Shown here piece by piece: positions 7,451 through 18,752 of a DNA stretch of 38,484 nucleotides; the stretch's first letter is position 1; each line of letters opens with the position of its first letter. Where the stretch lies: positions 1-38,484 of the forward strand of contig NZ_LLXV01000034.1 of the NCBI RefSeq assembly GCF_001431665.1, in the 5' to 3' direction. Source of the DNA: Stenotrophomonas beteli. GTDB taxonomy: Bacteria > Pseudomonadota > Gammaproteobacteria > Xanthomonadales > Xanthomonadaceae. Under the pieces are notes generated by a model that saw only the letters and a list, made by a program, of their open reading frames with translations, searched no databases and was not told where the DNA came from. The position numbers and the translations under genes are program-made.

Positions 7451-7903
7451 TCAGCGCGCGTGCGGCTTCAGGCGCAGGTAGACCTGCTTGCGCACCTGTG
7501 CGACCACCTCGCCGCTTTCATCGACCACATCGTTGCTGAACCAGCGCAGCACCTTGTCACCGCTGGCGGCCTCGGCACGCAGCTCGTCCAGCAGTGTGTC
7601 GTCGATGCGGAACGCGGTGCGCACGGTGCCGCGGCCGGGCTTGAGGAAGTCGATCGCACCGGCGCGGTCCCACACGTAGTAGTCACGCCCCAGGGTGTGC
7701 ATGAGGCCGAGCATCCAGAACGGATCGGTCATTGCGAACAGGCTGCCGCCGAAATGCGTGCCGACGTAATTGCGGTTCCAGGATCGCAGGCGCAGCTCCA
7801 CGTCGATCTGCCGATAGTCCGGCGTGATGCGGGTGACATGGATGCCGGTGAACAGGAACGGCGGCCAGAGGTTGAGGCCGAAGCGGAACGTGCTGGCTTT
7901 CAT
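7451..7903 (-). CDS. DUF4442 hotdog-fold protein, possible acyl-CoA thioesterase
   Basis: The 150-aa cytosolic protein fits the DUF4442 branch of the hotdog (PaaI/YiiD-like thioesterase) superfamily. Visible features are the N-terminal block FGLNLWPPFLFTGIHV, the hotdog helix region RNYVGTHFGGSLFAMTDPFWM, where Asn and His line the usual active site, and the C-terminal strand VVAQVRKQVYLRLKPH. A thioesterase acting on an acyl-CoA or other acyl thioester is inferred; the substrate cannot be read from sequence. The ATG at 7903 opens directly on the conserved domain. No partner gene in the vicinity indicates a pathway. Confidence 0.83.
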   Translation of the reverse strand: MKASTFRFGLNLWPPFLFTGIHVTRITPDYRQIDVELRLRSWNRNYVGTHFGGSLFAMTDPFWMLGLMHTLGRDYYVWDRAGAIDFLKPGRGTVRTAFRIDDTLLDELRAEAASGDKVLRWFSNDVVDESGEVVAQVRKQVYLRLKPHAR

Positions 7904-8019
7904 GCGGATCCGGAAGCGCGGGGCGAGGGCCCCAGTCTAACCATTCGCATGCGTATGTTGCACCCAGGGGCAGTCGGGCAAGCGCGACGCTACGGGCGGT
8001 CGGCACGGCCGATGGCCGG

Positions 8020-9642
8020 TCATGCGCCGTCGATCACAAACCCGTCGCGGCCATTGGCCTTGGCCTGGTACAGGGCGGTATCGGCGCCCTCGACGAAGTG
8101 ATGGGGTTGCAGCTCGCTGTCGGGGATGCGGGTGAACACGCCGACAGTCAGCGTGACTTGGTCGTCGTTGCCTGCGCCCGAGGCCGGCAACGCACGCACG
8201 CAGTCGATCAGGTCCTCGATCACCTGCCGCGCGCCTGCGGCGGGCGTATCCGGCAACACCAGGGCAAACTCGTCGCCGCCGTAGCGCGCGGCCATGTCGC
8301 GCGGGCGCCGGGCATGCGCGCCGATCAGCCGCGCGACGTCGCGCAGCACGCGGTCACCCACCTGGTGGCCGTGACGATCGTTGTGGCGCTTGAAATGATC
8401 GACGTCGATCAGTGCCAGGCTGAGCGGCTTGCCGCTGCGTCGCGCGGCATCGCACTCCTGCTGCAGCGACTGCTCGAAGCGCAGGCGGTTGCCCAGCCCG
8501 GTCAAGGCATCGCGGTTGGCCTGGCGGTGCCAGGCCGAGATCCGCCAGATCGCCCAGACCAGCAGCACCAGCACGACGCCGAGCATCGCGCTGGCCGGCG
8601 CCCACCACAGATCGGTGGCACGCAGCAGCAGCCAGCTCAGCAGGGGCGCGGCCGGCAGCGAGCACAGGGCCACGAGCCAGGGCAGGCGCAGGCCGAGCAG
8701 GACCACGCACAGCGCTGCCAGCACGCCGCTGATGGCGTGCTGCCAGGCCGGCGGCAGCACGTCAATCTGCTTGTGCTGCAACAGCATCGAGGTGATGTTG
8801 GCCTGGTACTCGCTGCCACTCATCCAGAACTCGCGGGTGGTCGGGGTGAGCAGGCGGGGAGCGATACCGCTGGCGGTCATGCCGACCACGATGCGGCGGC
8901 CGTGCAGCATCGCCATGTCGACGTGGCCGTCGAGCACATCGGCATAGGACACCTGCGGCAGCCGTTCCGGCGGACCGGCGTAGCGCACGCGCACGTAGTC
9001 GTCGCGTCGCCACTGGTAAGGGGAATCCAGGGCCGGTTCGGGATCGGGCAGGCCGTGCACCGCGTCCGCCGGCAGGCCGGCCAGGGCCAGGCCCAGCGCC
9101 GGCCAGTGCGCTCGGCCGATGCCCGCATGCAGGTACACGCCGCGGGCGACGCCGTCGCCATCCGTTTCGACATCGGTGTGGCCGATGGCCGCCGCGCTGG
9201 CTGCGATCTGCGGAATCGGCAGCATTTCCTCGGCCATGCGGTCGCCGGCCGCCGGTGCCGCCAGCACCGGCAGCACCACCCGGCCGTTGCGACGGATCGC
9301 TGCCGCCAGCTGATCGTCCTGGCGGCTGTCGCGACGGTCCGGCTCGGACAGCATCAGGTCCAGCGCGACGCGCTCTGCGCCGGCATCGGTCAGCCGGTCC
9401 AGCAGGCGTGCATGCACCGAGCGCGGCCAGGGCCACTGGCCGATGCGCTGCAGGCTGCCTTCGTCGATGGCCACGATCAGCACGCTGGGGTCGGGACGAT
9501 AGTCCCAGCTGCCGACCAGCGCATCGTAGGCCGCTTCGTCCTGGCGCCACAGCCATTGGCCCTGGCTGGCCAGCGCGGTCAGCACGCCGGCCAGCACTGC
9601 CAGCACGATCCGTTTCGACCAGGGCAGCGGCGAGCGCCTCAC
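8020..9642 (-). CDS. CHASE2-domain diguanylate cyclase (GGDEF)
   Basis: This is a membrane sensor that should make cyclic di-GMP. Order of parts in the 540-aa form: N-terminal transmembrane helix (about 10-27), periplasmic CHASE2 domain (about 30-300, with VLIVAIDEGSLQRIGQWPWPR and ALDLMLSEPD typical of it), three transmembrane helices (about 303-372), and a GGDEF domain (about 385-535). The active-site loop is GGDEF at 455-459, and an intact inhibitory I-site RPRD is at 446-449, five residues before it. The GTG at 9642 is preferred: its GTGA overlaps the stop of the FecR gene, as in translational coupling. Another GTG at 9687 would add 15 residues; neither has a strong SD. The adjacent periplasmic LysM/FecR protein is the likely sensory partner. 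Confidence 0.9.
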   Translation of the reverse strand: MRRSPLPWSKRIVLAVLAGVLTALASQGQWLWRQDEAAYDALVGSWDYRPDPSVLIVAIDEGSLQRIGQWPWPRSVHARLLDRLTDAGAERVALDLMLSEPDRRDSRQDDQLAAAIRRNGRVVLPVLAAPAAGDRMAEEMLPIPQIAASAAAIGHTDVETDGDGVARGVYLHAGIGRAHWPALGLALAGLPADAVHGLPDPEPALDSPYQWRRDDYVRVRYAGPPERLPQVSYADVLDGHVDMAMLHGRRIVVGMTASGIAPRLLTPTTREFWMSGSEYQANITSMLLQHKQIDVLPPAWQHAISGVLAALCVVLLGLRLPWLVALCSLPAAPLLSWLLLRATDLWWAPASAMLGVVLVLLVWAIWRISAWHRQANRDALTGLGNRLRFEQSLQQECDAARRSGKPLSLALIDVDHFKRHNDRHGHQVGDRVLRDVARLIGAHARRPRDMAARYGGDEFALVLPDTPAAGARQVIEDLIDCVRALPASGAGNDDQVTLTVGVFTRIPDSELQPHHFVEGADTALYQAKANGRDGFVIDGA

Positions 9643-11264
9643 AACAACAACCAGAGCAGCAGGGCGCCACCGCCGGCGCCGTAGCACAGGCGGCAGGGCA
9701 GGGTGATCTGCTGTGCCGGGGAGAACTCGCCGGCGTGGCCGTCATCATCGATGTACTGCACGCGCACATGCAGCGTGCCGCGCCACGGGCGCTTGAAGCT
9801 GACCTGCGGTTCGAGCACGGTTTCGTCCACCAGCGGCGCCTTGAAATCGCCGCGGCGGTCGACCTGCACGCGGTAGCGCTGGCCGTCGCTGCCGGCCTGC
9901 CAGCGCAGGGTGAGTTCGCCGTGCGCGGCGTGCGGCGGCTGCAGGGCGGGATCGACCGGTTCGTTGCTCAGCTGCAGCGGCAGGGCCTGGCCGAAGCGGC
10001 CCTGGTGGCCATTGCCATCGCGCGATGCCACCCGCCAGAAGTACTGGCCCGGCGGCAGCGGTTGCGCCAGGCGCAGGTCGGTGCCCTGGCTGGCCTGTTC
10101 CTGCAACGGCTGCTGGAAGGTCGGCTCGGTGGCGATCTGCAGCACGCTGCTGCGCGCGCCGGGGGCCTGGGTCCAGCGGAACCGGGGGCGGTCGCTGTTG
10201 ACGGTCTGCCCGTGCAGCGGGGACACGGTGATCGGCGGCGCTGGCTGATCGCTGAGTTCGAAATCGGCGCTGGCGTCCAGGCCCTCCACGCCCTGCGCAT
10301 CCACAGCGCGCAGCAGGATGCGCAGCTGGCCGGGAGGCAGGTCGCCGATCGCCAGCCGGGTCCCGGCGGTGGTGGCGGCAAACAGCAGGATTTCCGGCGT
10401 CGCCGCCTGCACCACTTCGACCCGGTAGTGTGCGGCGCCGCTGACCGGTTCCCAGGCCAGCAGCGTCGGCAACGGAGCCAGGCGCAGTTCATCGCTGCGC
10501 AGCTGTGGCGCGGGCAGCAGGGCGGAGACGGCCTCCGGCGCTGTATCGGCGCTGCCGCTGCGGCTGGCCTGCCCCGGCCGGACCAGGCGCTGGCCATGGG
10601 AATTGCCGACCTGCACCTTGCCCTGCAGGACTTCGGTGGCCGCGATCTGGCCGGTGTCGCCGGCACTGACCCGGAACACGGTGCCGCGCACGCTGCTGGT
10701 CGCGGTGGGGGCATCGATGATGTAGCGCGAGGCGGGGCCGCGGGCCGGGGTCACCCGGTTGCTGGCCCGGCCCTGTTGCAGGCGCAGGCGGGTATCGACC
10801 ATGCCGGTATGGCCGTAGCGGCTGAGCTGGTCCAGGCGCAGGCGCGAATACTCACGCAGTTGCAGGCGCGAGGCATCGGCAAATTCGAGGGTGACGCTGG
10901 AGTCGCCTTCGGTGGCCACGGAGTCGCCGATATGCAGCTGCTCGCCGGCCCGGATCGGGCGTGTCGCGCTGCCATCTGCGCCGGCCAGTTCAACCTTGCC
11001 ACGTACCGACAGCACCCGTGCCGGCGCCGGTTCGGTGCGCAGCCAGCGGATGGGGAAACGCAGCACCTGGCCTGGTGGCAGCTGGTAGGGATTGTCGATG
11101 CGGTTGTGCTGCTGCAGCTGCTGCCAGCGTACAGAGGGCTTCAGGTACAGTCCGCCGAGGTCCCACAGGGTGTCGCCGGGACGGACCCGGTAATTCCAGT
11201 CCTGGGCGCCGGCGACGGCCGGCAGCAGAAGCAGAAGGCACAGCAGGGCGCCCTTGAAGCGCAT
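9639..11264 (-). CDS. Periplasmic LysM-FecR domain protein with FN3-like repeats
   Basis: The 541-aa protein has a signal peptide (1-20, cut after AGA), a LysM domain (about 25-70: YRVRPGDTLWDLGGLY and NPYQLPPGQVLRFP) and a FecR domain (about 84-240, with VRGKVEL, LRLRLDQL-like strands and SSVRGTVFRVSA), then two or three beta-sandwich, fibronectin-III-like segments (about 265-530), and a short hydrophobic C-terminal end (GAGGGALLLWLLL). LysM suggests peptidoglycan binding; the FecR domain in this setting is not the sigma-factor regulator itself, since no sigma gene is nearby. The ATG at 11264 starts at the signal peptide; longer forms are unlikely. It overlaps the CHASE2-GGDEF gene by 4 nt, so the two products are probably made together. 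Confidence 0.87.
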   Translation of the reverse strand: MRFKGALLCLLLLLPAVAGAQDWNYRVRPGDTLWDLGGLYLKPSVRWQQLQQHNRIDNPYQLPPGQVLRFPIRWLRTEPAPARVLSVRGKVELAGADGSATRPIRAGEQLHIGDSVATEGDSSVTLEFADASRLQLREYSRLRLDQLSRYGHTGMVDTRLRLQQGRASNRVTPARGPASRYIIDAPTATSSVRGTVFRVSAGDTGQIAATEVLQGKVQVGNSHGQRLVRPGQASRSGSADTAPEAVSALLPAPQLRSDELRLAPLPTLLAWEPVSGAAHYRVEVVQAATPEILLFAATTAGTRLAIGDLPPGQLRILLRAVDAQGVEGLDASADFELSDQPAPPITVSPLHGQTVNSDRPRFRWTQAPGARSSVLQIATEPTFQQPLQEQASQGTDLRLAQPLPPGQYFWRVASRDGNGHQGRFGQALPLQLSNEPVDPALQPPHAAHGELTLRWQAGSDGQRYRVQVDRRGDFKAPLVDETVLEPQVSFKRPWRGTLHVRVQYIDDDGHAGEFSPAQQITLPCRLCYGAGGGALLLWLLL

Positions 11265-11423
11265 GGTCAACGACAGCGAGCGGACGAAGGTCACAGTTTG
11301 CAATCCCGGCAAAGCGGGGGTGCAGCTGCAAGACCTCATGGCCCCGACCTCATCCCCCCGAACGGATCGTGGCGGCCGCATGGCCGCCATCGTGCGCATT
11401 ATTGCCCGTGCCCAGTGCAGGGA

Positions 11424-11452
11424 TTCTGAACGAAGCGGGTTCCCGTTCAGAA
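11424..11452 (-). terminator. Hairpin across the cnoX stop codon
   Basis: TTCTGAACG (11424-11432) and CGTTCAGAA (11444-11452) pair perfectly over 9 bp with an 11-nt loop, and the cnoX stop codon lies within one arm. No T-run follows on the minus strand, so it may act in mRNA 3'-end stability rather than as an intrinsic terminator. Confidence 0.3.
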
Positions 11453-12304
11453 CAGCAGGGAGGCCATCCGGCGTCGGTACTGGCCGACCAGGTCCTCGTC
11501 GGAGATCACATTGAAGGCGTCGATCAGCGCCTTGCGCGGCAACCCGTCCTCGAAGCCACGGTCGATCCGCAGCATTTCCAGGAACTGCGCCAGGGCGGCC
11601 TCGTCATGGCCGCCGAGCAGCAGCTGCACGCCACGCAGATGGCGGGCCTCGAGATCCCGCCCATCGGCGGCGATCCGCGCCTCCAGCACGTCGGCGGCCG
11701 GTGCATCCTTCAGTGCAGCGGCGAACCCCAGGCGAGCGCGAGCGCGCACGGCACGGTCGTCGGTGGCCAGGTTGGCCGGCAGGCCGTCGATCAGGGTACC
11801 GGCTTCGTCGATTCCGCCGATCTGCAGCAGCGCCAGCGCCAGGTCGAGTTTCAGTTCCTCCTTGTCCGGTTCGGCGGCAATCTGCGCGCGCAGCACGTCC
11901 ACCTGGGCCTGCGGATCCAGCGGCGCATCGTCTGCGGCGGCAGTGTCACCGACGTCGGCCGGCACCACGCCGTGCTGGGCCAGGAACTCACGCAGCTGCC
12001 CTTCCGGGATGGCGCCGGGGAAGCCGTCCACCAGCTGGCCGCCCTTGACCAGGAACACGGTGGGCACCGAGCGGATCTGGAAGGCGGCGGCGATCTGCTG
12101 TTCCTTGTCGACGTCGACCTTGGCCAGCTCGAAGGCGCCGTTGTACTCGGCGGCCAGCTTTTCCAGCATCGGGCCCAGGGTCTTGCACGGGCCGCACCAG
12201 GTGGCCCAGAAGTCGACCAGTACCGGCGTCTGCAGCGACTTCTGCAGGACTTCGGCCTCGAAGGTCGCAGTGGTGGCGTCGAAAACGTAGGTGGTCTCTG
12301 TCAT
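11447..12304 (-). CDS. cnoX: CnoX/YbbN-type thioredoxin with TPR tail
   Basis: The 285-aa protein joins an N-terminal thioredoxin domain (about 1-110) to a C-terminal helical, tetratricopeptide-like region (about 128-285), the layout of CnoX (YbbN) chaperedoxins, which protect proteins from aggregation and oxidation and hand them to GroEL or DnaK. The redox motif WCGPC is at 36-40 and the cis-Pro block SVPTVFLV follows. The E. coli protein has lost this motif, whereas here it is intact, so active disulfide exchange is expected. The end ([11 protein letters not shown]) matches the family. The ATG at 12304 starts right at the domain. It is divergent from the DUF998 gene, with 124 bp between, and lies 182 bp upstream of the FecR gene on the same strand. 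Confidence 0.88.
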   Translation of the reverse strand: MTETTYVFDATTATFEAEVLQKSLQTPVLVDFWATWCGPCKTLGPMLEKLAAEYNGAFELAKVDVDKEQQIAAAFQIRSVPTVFLVKGGQLVDGFPGAIPEGQLREFLAQHGVVPADVGDTAAADDAPLDPQAQVDVLRAQIAAEPDKEELKLDLALALLQIGGIDEAGTLIDGLPANLATDDRAVRARARLGFAAALKDAPAADVLEARIAADGRDLEARHLRGVQLLLGGHDEAALAQFLEMLRIDRGFEDGLPRKALIDAFNVISDEDLVGQYRRRMASLLF

Positions 12305-12428
12305 GGGGGCGGCATCGATTGGCATCTGGAGACCGATTCTATGGTGACGATCGACGCCGGTCTCAACCCGGACTGCGGCAAATGCCCGACAATGCGCCTT
12401 TCCCGCCGCCGCTGTTCCCGGAGTCTGC

Positions 12429-13031
12429 ATGTCGTTCCTGTCCCCGCTGCTGCGCCTGTCCGGGCTGATCGCTGCGCTGCTGTTCGTGCTGGCGGTGTTG
12501 GGTTTCGGCGCCGGCCTGGACGGCTATGCACAGGCCCGCCACCCGGTGGCCCTGCTGGGCGCACACGGCGTGCCGCACGCGCTGGCCTTCAACCTGCTCG
12601 GCTTCGTGCTGCCGGGCGTGCTGGCGGTGGTGGTGGCCGAGTGCCTGCGCCGCCGGCTGCCGGCCACGGCCGGCTGGGCGCCGCGGGTCGGCAGCCAGAT
12701 GCTGCTGTTGGCCGGGCTCGCATTCGCCGCGATGGGCCTGCTGCCGCTGGATGTGGACGACCTGCACGGGCCGGCCAGCCAACTGCATGCCAGCGCCTGG
12801 ATGATCTGGGTGCTGGGCTTCGTCGCCGGCACCCTGCTGCTGGGCGTGTTCAACCTGCGCCAGGCGCAGGGCCATGCCCAGGGCGGGCTGGCGGTGGCCT
12901 GCGGCGTGCTGGCGGCCGTGGCCGCCTTTGCCCTGCAGGGCCTGGTGCCGGCGCCGCTGGCGCAACGCCTGGCCTTCGCCTGCTGGGCACTGTGGCTGGC
13001 GGTGGCGCTGCCGCTGTCGCGACCGCGCTGA
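12429..13031 (+). CDS. DUF998-family membrane protein
   Basis: The 200-aa protein is almost entirely hydrophobic, with about six predicted transmembrane helices. Features that fit DUF998 are the opening helix [20 protein letters not shown], the loop [18 protein letters not shown] and [20 protein letters not shown] between helices three and four. Members of this family have no settled function; some resemble intramembrane regulators or carriers, but nothing here decides. The ATG at 12429 is at the first helix. It stands between divergent cnoX and leuS, 105 nt upstream of leuS, and could be co-transcribed with it. Confidence 0.85.
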   Translation: MSFLSPLLRLSGLIAALLFVLAVLGFGAGLDGYAQARHPVALLGAHGVPHALAFNLLGFVLPGVLAVVVAECLRRRLPATAGWAPRVGSQMLLLAGLAFAAMGLLPLDVDDLHGPASQLHASAWMIWVLGFVAGTLLLGVFNLRQAQGHAQGGLAVACGVLAAVAAFALQGLVPAPLAQRLAFACWALWLAVALPLSRPR

Positions 13032-15779
<2,748 letters not shown>

Positions 15780-15786
15780 TGTACTT

Positions 15787-15815
15787 GCACCGGCCACCCG
15801 CACGGTGGCCGGTGC
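15787..15815 (+). terminator. Hairpin after leuS
   Basis: A perfect 12-bp GC-rich stem (GCACCGGCCACC at 15787-15798, GGTGGCCGGTGC at 15804-15815, 5-nt loop) starts 8 nt after the leuS stop and is followed by GTTTCCC, a weak T-tract. It probably terminates or attenuates the leuS transcript ahead of lptE, 100 nt downstream. Confidence 0.55.
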
Positions 15816-15915
15816 GTTTCCCTGGTGCGGGCCCGGTGGTTGATGGCCCTGCATTCACGCGGCTTCGGGCAGGCTGTGTGTTGCCGTGATCGCCCGGCTC
15901 CGCCAGACTGTCTCC

Positions 15916-16500
15916 ATGACCCGAATCCTGCTTGCCCTCGTTCTTGTCCTCGGCCTCGCCGGCTGCGGCTTCCATCTGCGCAACAAGCTGATGCTGCCGA
16001 CCGACACCGCCCCGGTGAAGGTGGTATCGACCGCTCCGTACAGTGAACTGGTCAAGCTGCTCAACCGCAGCCTGCTGGCCTCCGGCGCGCGCCTGGCCGA
16101 CGAGGACGCCACTGGCCCCACCACCCAGCTGCAGGTGCTGTCCGAGCGCTGGGGCGATCTGCCGATCGCCATCGACTCGCAGGGCCGTGCACAGGAGTAC
16201 AGCCTGCGTTACGCGGTGATCTTCATCTTCCGCCGCGAGGATGGCAGCGAACTGGTGCCGCAGCAGGTGATCGAACTGTCGCGCGACTACGTGTCGCCGC
16301 CGACCGACGCTACCGGTACCACCACCGAACGCGAAATCCTGGCCGATGAACTGCGCCGGGAAATGTCCGCTTCGATCATCCGCCGCATCGACAGCGTGGT
16401 GCGCGGCGAACTCGAGAAGGGCGGCAGCCTGTCCGCGCCGAAGGCCACCCCGGTTGACCCGGCATTGCCGGCCGACCCGGCCGCTGCGGTCAAGCACTGA
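15916..16500 (+). CDS. lptE: LPS-assembly lipoprotein LptE
   Basis: The 194-aa outer-membrane lipoprotein forms the plug of the LptD/LptE translocon that inserts lipopolysaccharide in the outer leaflet. It has a type II signal peptide with lipobox LAGC (mature Cys19, followed by GFHLRNK, the classic LptE start), then the LptE/RlpB fold. There is a Pro/Ala-rich C-terminal extension (ATPVDPALPADPAAA). The ATG at 15916 gives the right signal peptide; an earlier ATG at 15886 would spoil it. It is followed 12 nt later by holA, as in many gammaproteobacteria. Confidence 0.95.
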   Translation: MTRILLALVLVLGLAGCGFHLRNKLMLPTDTAPVKVVSTAPYSELVKLLNRSLLASGARLADEDATGPTTQLQVLSERWGDLPIAIDSQGRAQEYSLRYAVIFIFRREDGSELVPQQVIELSRDYVSPPTDATGTTTEREILADELRREMSASIIRRIDSVVRGELEKGGSLSAPKATPVDPALPADPAAAVKH

Positions 16501-16512
16501 GCCGCAGCGACG

Positions 16513-17550
16513 ATGGAACTGCGTCCGGAGCAGTTGGCCAGCCAGGGCGCTGATACCGCATTGGCGCCGGTGTACCTGATTGCGGGGCCGGAGACCCTGC
16601 GCGTGCTGGAGGCGGCCGACGCCATCCGCGCGCGGGCACGCGCCGCCGGCATCGGCGAGCGCGAGGTGTTCGACGCCGATGGGCGCGATTTCGACTGGAA
16701 CCAGCTCGACGCCAGTTTCAATGCACCCAGCCTGTTCAGCGCACGGCGCCTGGTGGAAGTGCGCTTGCCCAGCGGCAAGCCCGGCAAGGAGGGCGCCGAG
16801 GTGATCAGCCGGTTCTGCGCCGACCCGGCGCCGGACGTGGTGCTGATGATCACCGCAAACGAATGGAGCAAGGCCCATCAGGGCAAGTGGGCCGAGGCGG
16901 CCGGCCGTATCGGCGTGCTGTCGGTGGCGTGGGCGATCAAGCCGCATGAGCTGCCGGACTGGATCGAGCGCCGCCTGCGCGGCAAGGGCCTGCGTGCCGA
17001 CCCGGCCGCGGTGCAGCGCCTGGCCGAGCGGGTGGAAGGCAATCTGCTGGCCGCTGCCCAGGAAATCGACAAGCTGGCGCTGCTGGCCAATGGGCAGCCG
17101 TTGGACGTGGAGCGGATGGAGTCGCTGGTCGCCGATGCGGCCCGCTACGACGTGTTCCGGCTGCTGGAAGCCACATTCTCGGGCCAGCCGCCGGCGGTGC
17201 TGCGCATGCTGGCCGGCCTGCGTGGCGAGGGCGAAGCGGTGGCCGCGCTGATGCCGATGGTGATCCGTGAGCTGCTGGCCGGGGCCGGTCTGGCGCGGGT
17301 GCAGGCGCGTGGCGGCAACCTGGCCGCCGAGATGAAATCGCGTGGCATCTGGGAATCGCGGCAGGCGCCGTACAAGCGTGCGCTGCAGCGGCATCCGGAA
17401 GGCAAGCGCTGGGAGCGCTTCGTGGCCGAGGCCGGGCTGGTCGACCGCATCGCGAAGGGACGTGCCGACGGCGATGCCTGGCTGGCGCTGGAACGCCTGC
17501 TGGTGGCCGTGGCCGAGCCGCGTGCGGTGCGCCTGCTGGCGCGGGCCTGA
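16513..17550 (+). CDS. holA: DNA polymerase III delta subunit
   Basis: The 345-aa protein is the clamp-loader delta subunit, which opens the beta sliding clamp. Recognisable are the N-terminal PVYLIAGPETLRVLEAADAIR, the EFSAR-equivalent block NAPSLFSARRLVEVRLP that contacts the clamp, and RVEGNLLAAAQEIDKLALL in domain II. Length is normal (about 340). The ATG at 16513 is 12 nt after lptE; the next gene, nadD, starts 3 nt after its stop, so lptE-holA-nadD is a tight operon. Confidence 0.96.
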   Translation: MELRPEQLASQGADTALAPVYLIAGPETLRVLEAADAIRARARAAGIGEREVFDADGRDFDWNQLDASFNAPSLFSARRLVEVRLPSGKPGKEGAEVISRFCADPAPDVVLMITANEWSKAHQGKWAEAAGRIGVLSVAWAIKPHELPDWIERRLRGKGLRADPAAVQRLAERVEGNLLAAAQEIDKLALLANGQPLDVERMESLVADAARYDVFRLLEATFSGQPPAVLRMLAGLRGEGEAVAALMPMVIRELLAGAGLARVQARGGNLAAEMKSRGIWESRQAPYKRALQRHPEGKRWERFVAEAGLVDRIAKGRADGDAWLALERLLVAVAEPRAVRLLARA

Positions 17551-17553
17551 GCA

Positions 17554-18219
17554 GTGAGCCTGCGGATCTATTACGGGGGCACCTTCGATCCGGTGCACCT
17601 GGGGCACCTTGCGATTGCCCGTGCCGCCCGTGACGAGCTGCAGGTGGCGGTGCGCCTGCTGCCGGCTGCCGACCCGCCACATCGCGCAGTACCCGGCGCC
17701 ACCGCCGAACAGCGCTGCACCATGTTGTCGCTGGCGATCGGCGATGAACCCGGCCTGCTGCTGGACCGGCATGAGCTGGATCGCGCGCAGCGCTTTCCCG
17801 GACGCCCGTCGTATACCGTCGACACGCTGCGCGAGCTGCGCGGCGAGCTTGGCCCGAGCCGGCCGCTGGCCTGGCTGGTCGGTGCCGACAGCCTCCTGGG
17901 CCTGTCGCGCTGGCACGAATGGGAGGCCTTGTTCGGGCTGGCCCATTTCGTGGTGGCCGAGCGTCCCGGCAGTCCGCTGCAGGGGGCGATCGACGGTGAG
18001 CTCGGCCGCGCCCTGGATGGTCGTTGGACCGACAATGAACAGGCCTTGTTCGCCAGCCCGGCCGGGCGGATCCTGCGCCTGCACCATCCGCTGCGCGAGG
18101 AATCGGCCAGCGCAGTACGCGCGCAGATCGCCGCCGCTGGGCCCTGGCGCGCGCTGCTGCCCCCCGCCGTGGCCGATTACGTGGCCGCCCACGGCCTGTA
18201 CCGGCCAGCAACGCCGTGA
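17554..18219 (+). CDS. nadD: Nicotinate-nucleotide adenylyltransferase
   Basis: The 221-aa enzyme converts nicotinate mononucleotide and ATP to deamido-NAD in NAD synthesis. The nucleotidyltransferase signature GGTFDPVHLGHL is at residues 8-19, with the catalytic HxGH as His15-Gly17-His18, WLVGADSLLGLSRWHEWE in the middle and an SASAVR motif near the end in place of the common ISSTxIR. The start is GTG at 17554, 3 nt after the holA stop. Length and start fit the family. Confidence 0.96.
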   Translation: MSLRIYYGGTFDPVHLGHLAIARAARDELQVAVRLLPAADPPHRAVPGATAEQRCTMLSLAIGDEPGLLLDRHELDRAQRFPGRPSYTVDTLRELRGELGPSRPLAWLVGADSLLGLSRWHEWEALFGLAHFVVAERPGSPLQGAIDGELGRALDGRWTDNEQALFASPAGRILRLHHPLREESASAVRAQIAAAGPWRALLPPAVADYVAAHGLYRPATP

Positions 18220-18242
18220 ATGCCGCCGCCGCGGCTTGCCCG

Positions 18243-18248
18243 TATAAT
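18243..18248 (+). promoter_or_regulatory. Candidate -10 box upstream of rsfS
   Basis: A perfect TATAAT lies in the 58-nt nadD-rsfS gap, 29 nt before the rsfS start. No good -35 box is found at 16-18 bp upstream, so this is a weak promoter call; rsfS may also be read from upstream. Confidence 0.35.
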
Positions 18249-18277
18249 CGCCCCCACGTTTATCGAGTCGATCCACT

Positions 18278-18688
18278 TTGAGCAACCAGACCCAGCCCCA
18301 GACCATCAAGGTCGATCTGCCCAGCCCGCCGCCGTCCGTGCCGGAACTGCTGGCCAGCGTCCGCCAAGCTACCGAAGACCTCAAGGCCAAGGACCTGGTC
18401 GAGATCGATGTACGCGGCCGGTCCAGCGTTGCCGATTACCTGGTGATCGTCTCGGGCACCTCCACCCGCCACGTCAAGTCGATCGCCGATGAAGTCGTGC
18501 GCTTCGCCAAGAAGATCGACGTGATGCCGCTGGGCGTGGAGGGCGAGCGCGAAGCCGAGTGGGTGCTGGTCGACCTGGGCGACGTGATCGTGCATGTGAT
18601 GCTGCCGCGCGTGCGTGAGTTCTACGCCCTCGAGCGCCTGTGGACCGTCGGCGACCAGCCGCCGTCCAGCGACGACGAAGTGGCCTGA
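18278..18688 (+). CDS. rsfS: Ribosome silencing factor RsfS (RsfA/YbeB)
   Basis: The 136-aa protein binds uL14 on the 50S subunit and blocks joining with 30S in starvation. The core is intact: LKAKDLVEIDVRGRSSVADY, VIVSGTSTRHVKSIADEV and WVLVDLGDVIVHVML. The reading frame has no ATG before the domain, so the start is taken as TTG at 18278, giving MSNQTQPQTIKVDL. The Pro-rich N-terminus (PSPPPSVPE) is longer than in E. coli. nadD-rsfS-rlmH is a very widespread order. A 10-bp hairpin lies between it and rlmH. Confidence 0.95.
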   Translation: MSNQTQPQTIKVDLPSPPPSVPELLASVRQATEDLKAKDLVEIDVRGRSSVADYLVIVSGTSTRHVKSIADEVVRFAKKIDVMPLGVEGEREAEWVLVDLGDVIVHVMLPRVREFYALERLWTVGDQPPSSDDEVA

Positions 18689-18710
18689 GCCGCACGTTGC
18701 TGCATCCCTT

Positions 18711-18733
18711 CGACGGCGCCGATGGCGCCGTCG
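18711..18733 (+). terminator. Hairpin between rsfS and rlmH
   Basis: A perfect 10-bp stem (CGACGGCGCC at 18711-18720, GGCGCCGTCG at 18724-18733, loop GAT) is followed by ACGTTTTGG. It resembles a weak intrinsic terminator or attenuator inside an otherwise conserved gene pair and stands 19 nt before the rlmH ATG, so it may lower rlmH expression relative to rsfS. Confidence 0.5.
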
Positions 18734-18752
18734 ACGTTTTGGAGATCCCTTG

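Noticed and set aside
9642..9687. Upstream GTG start for the CHASE2-GGDEF protein
   Set aside because: Would add an Arg-rich segment overlapping the FecR C-terminus; the GTGA overlap start is simpler, though not proven.
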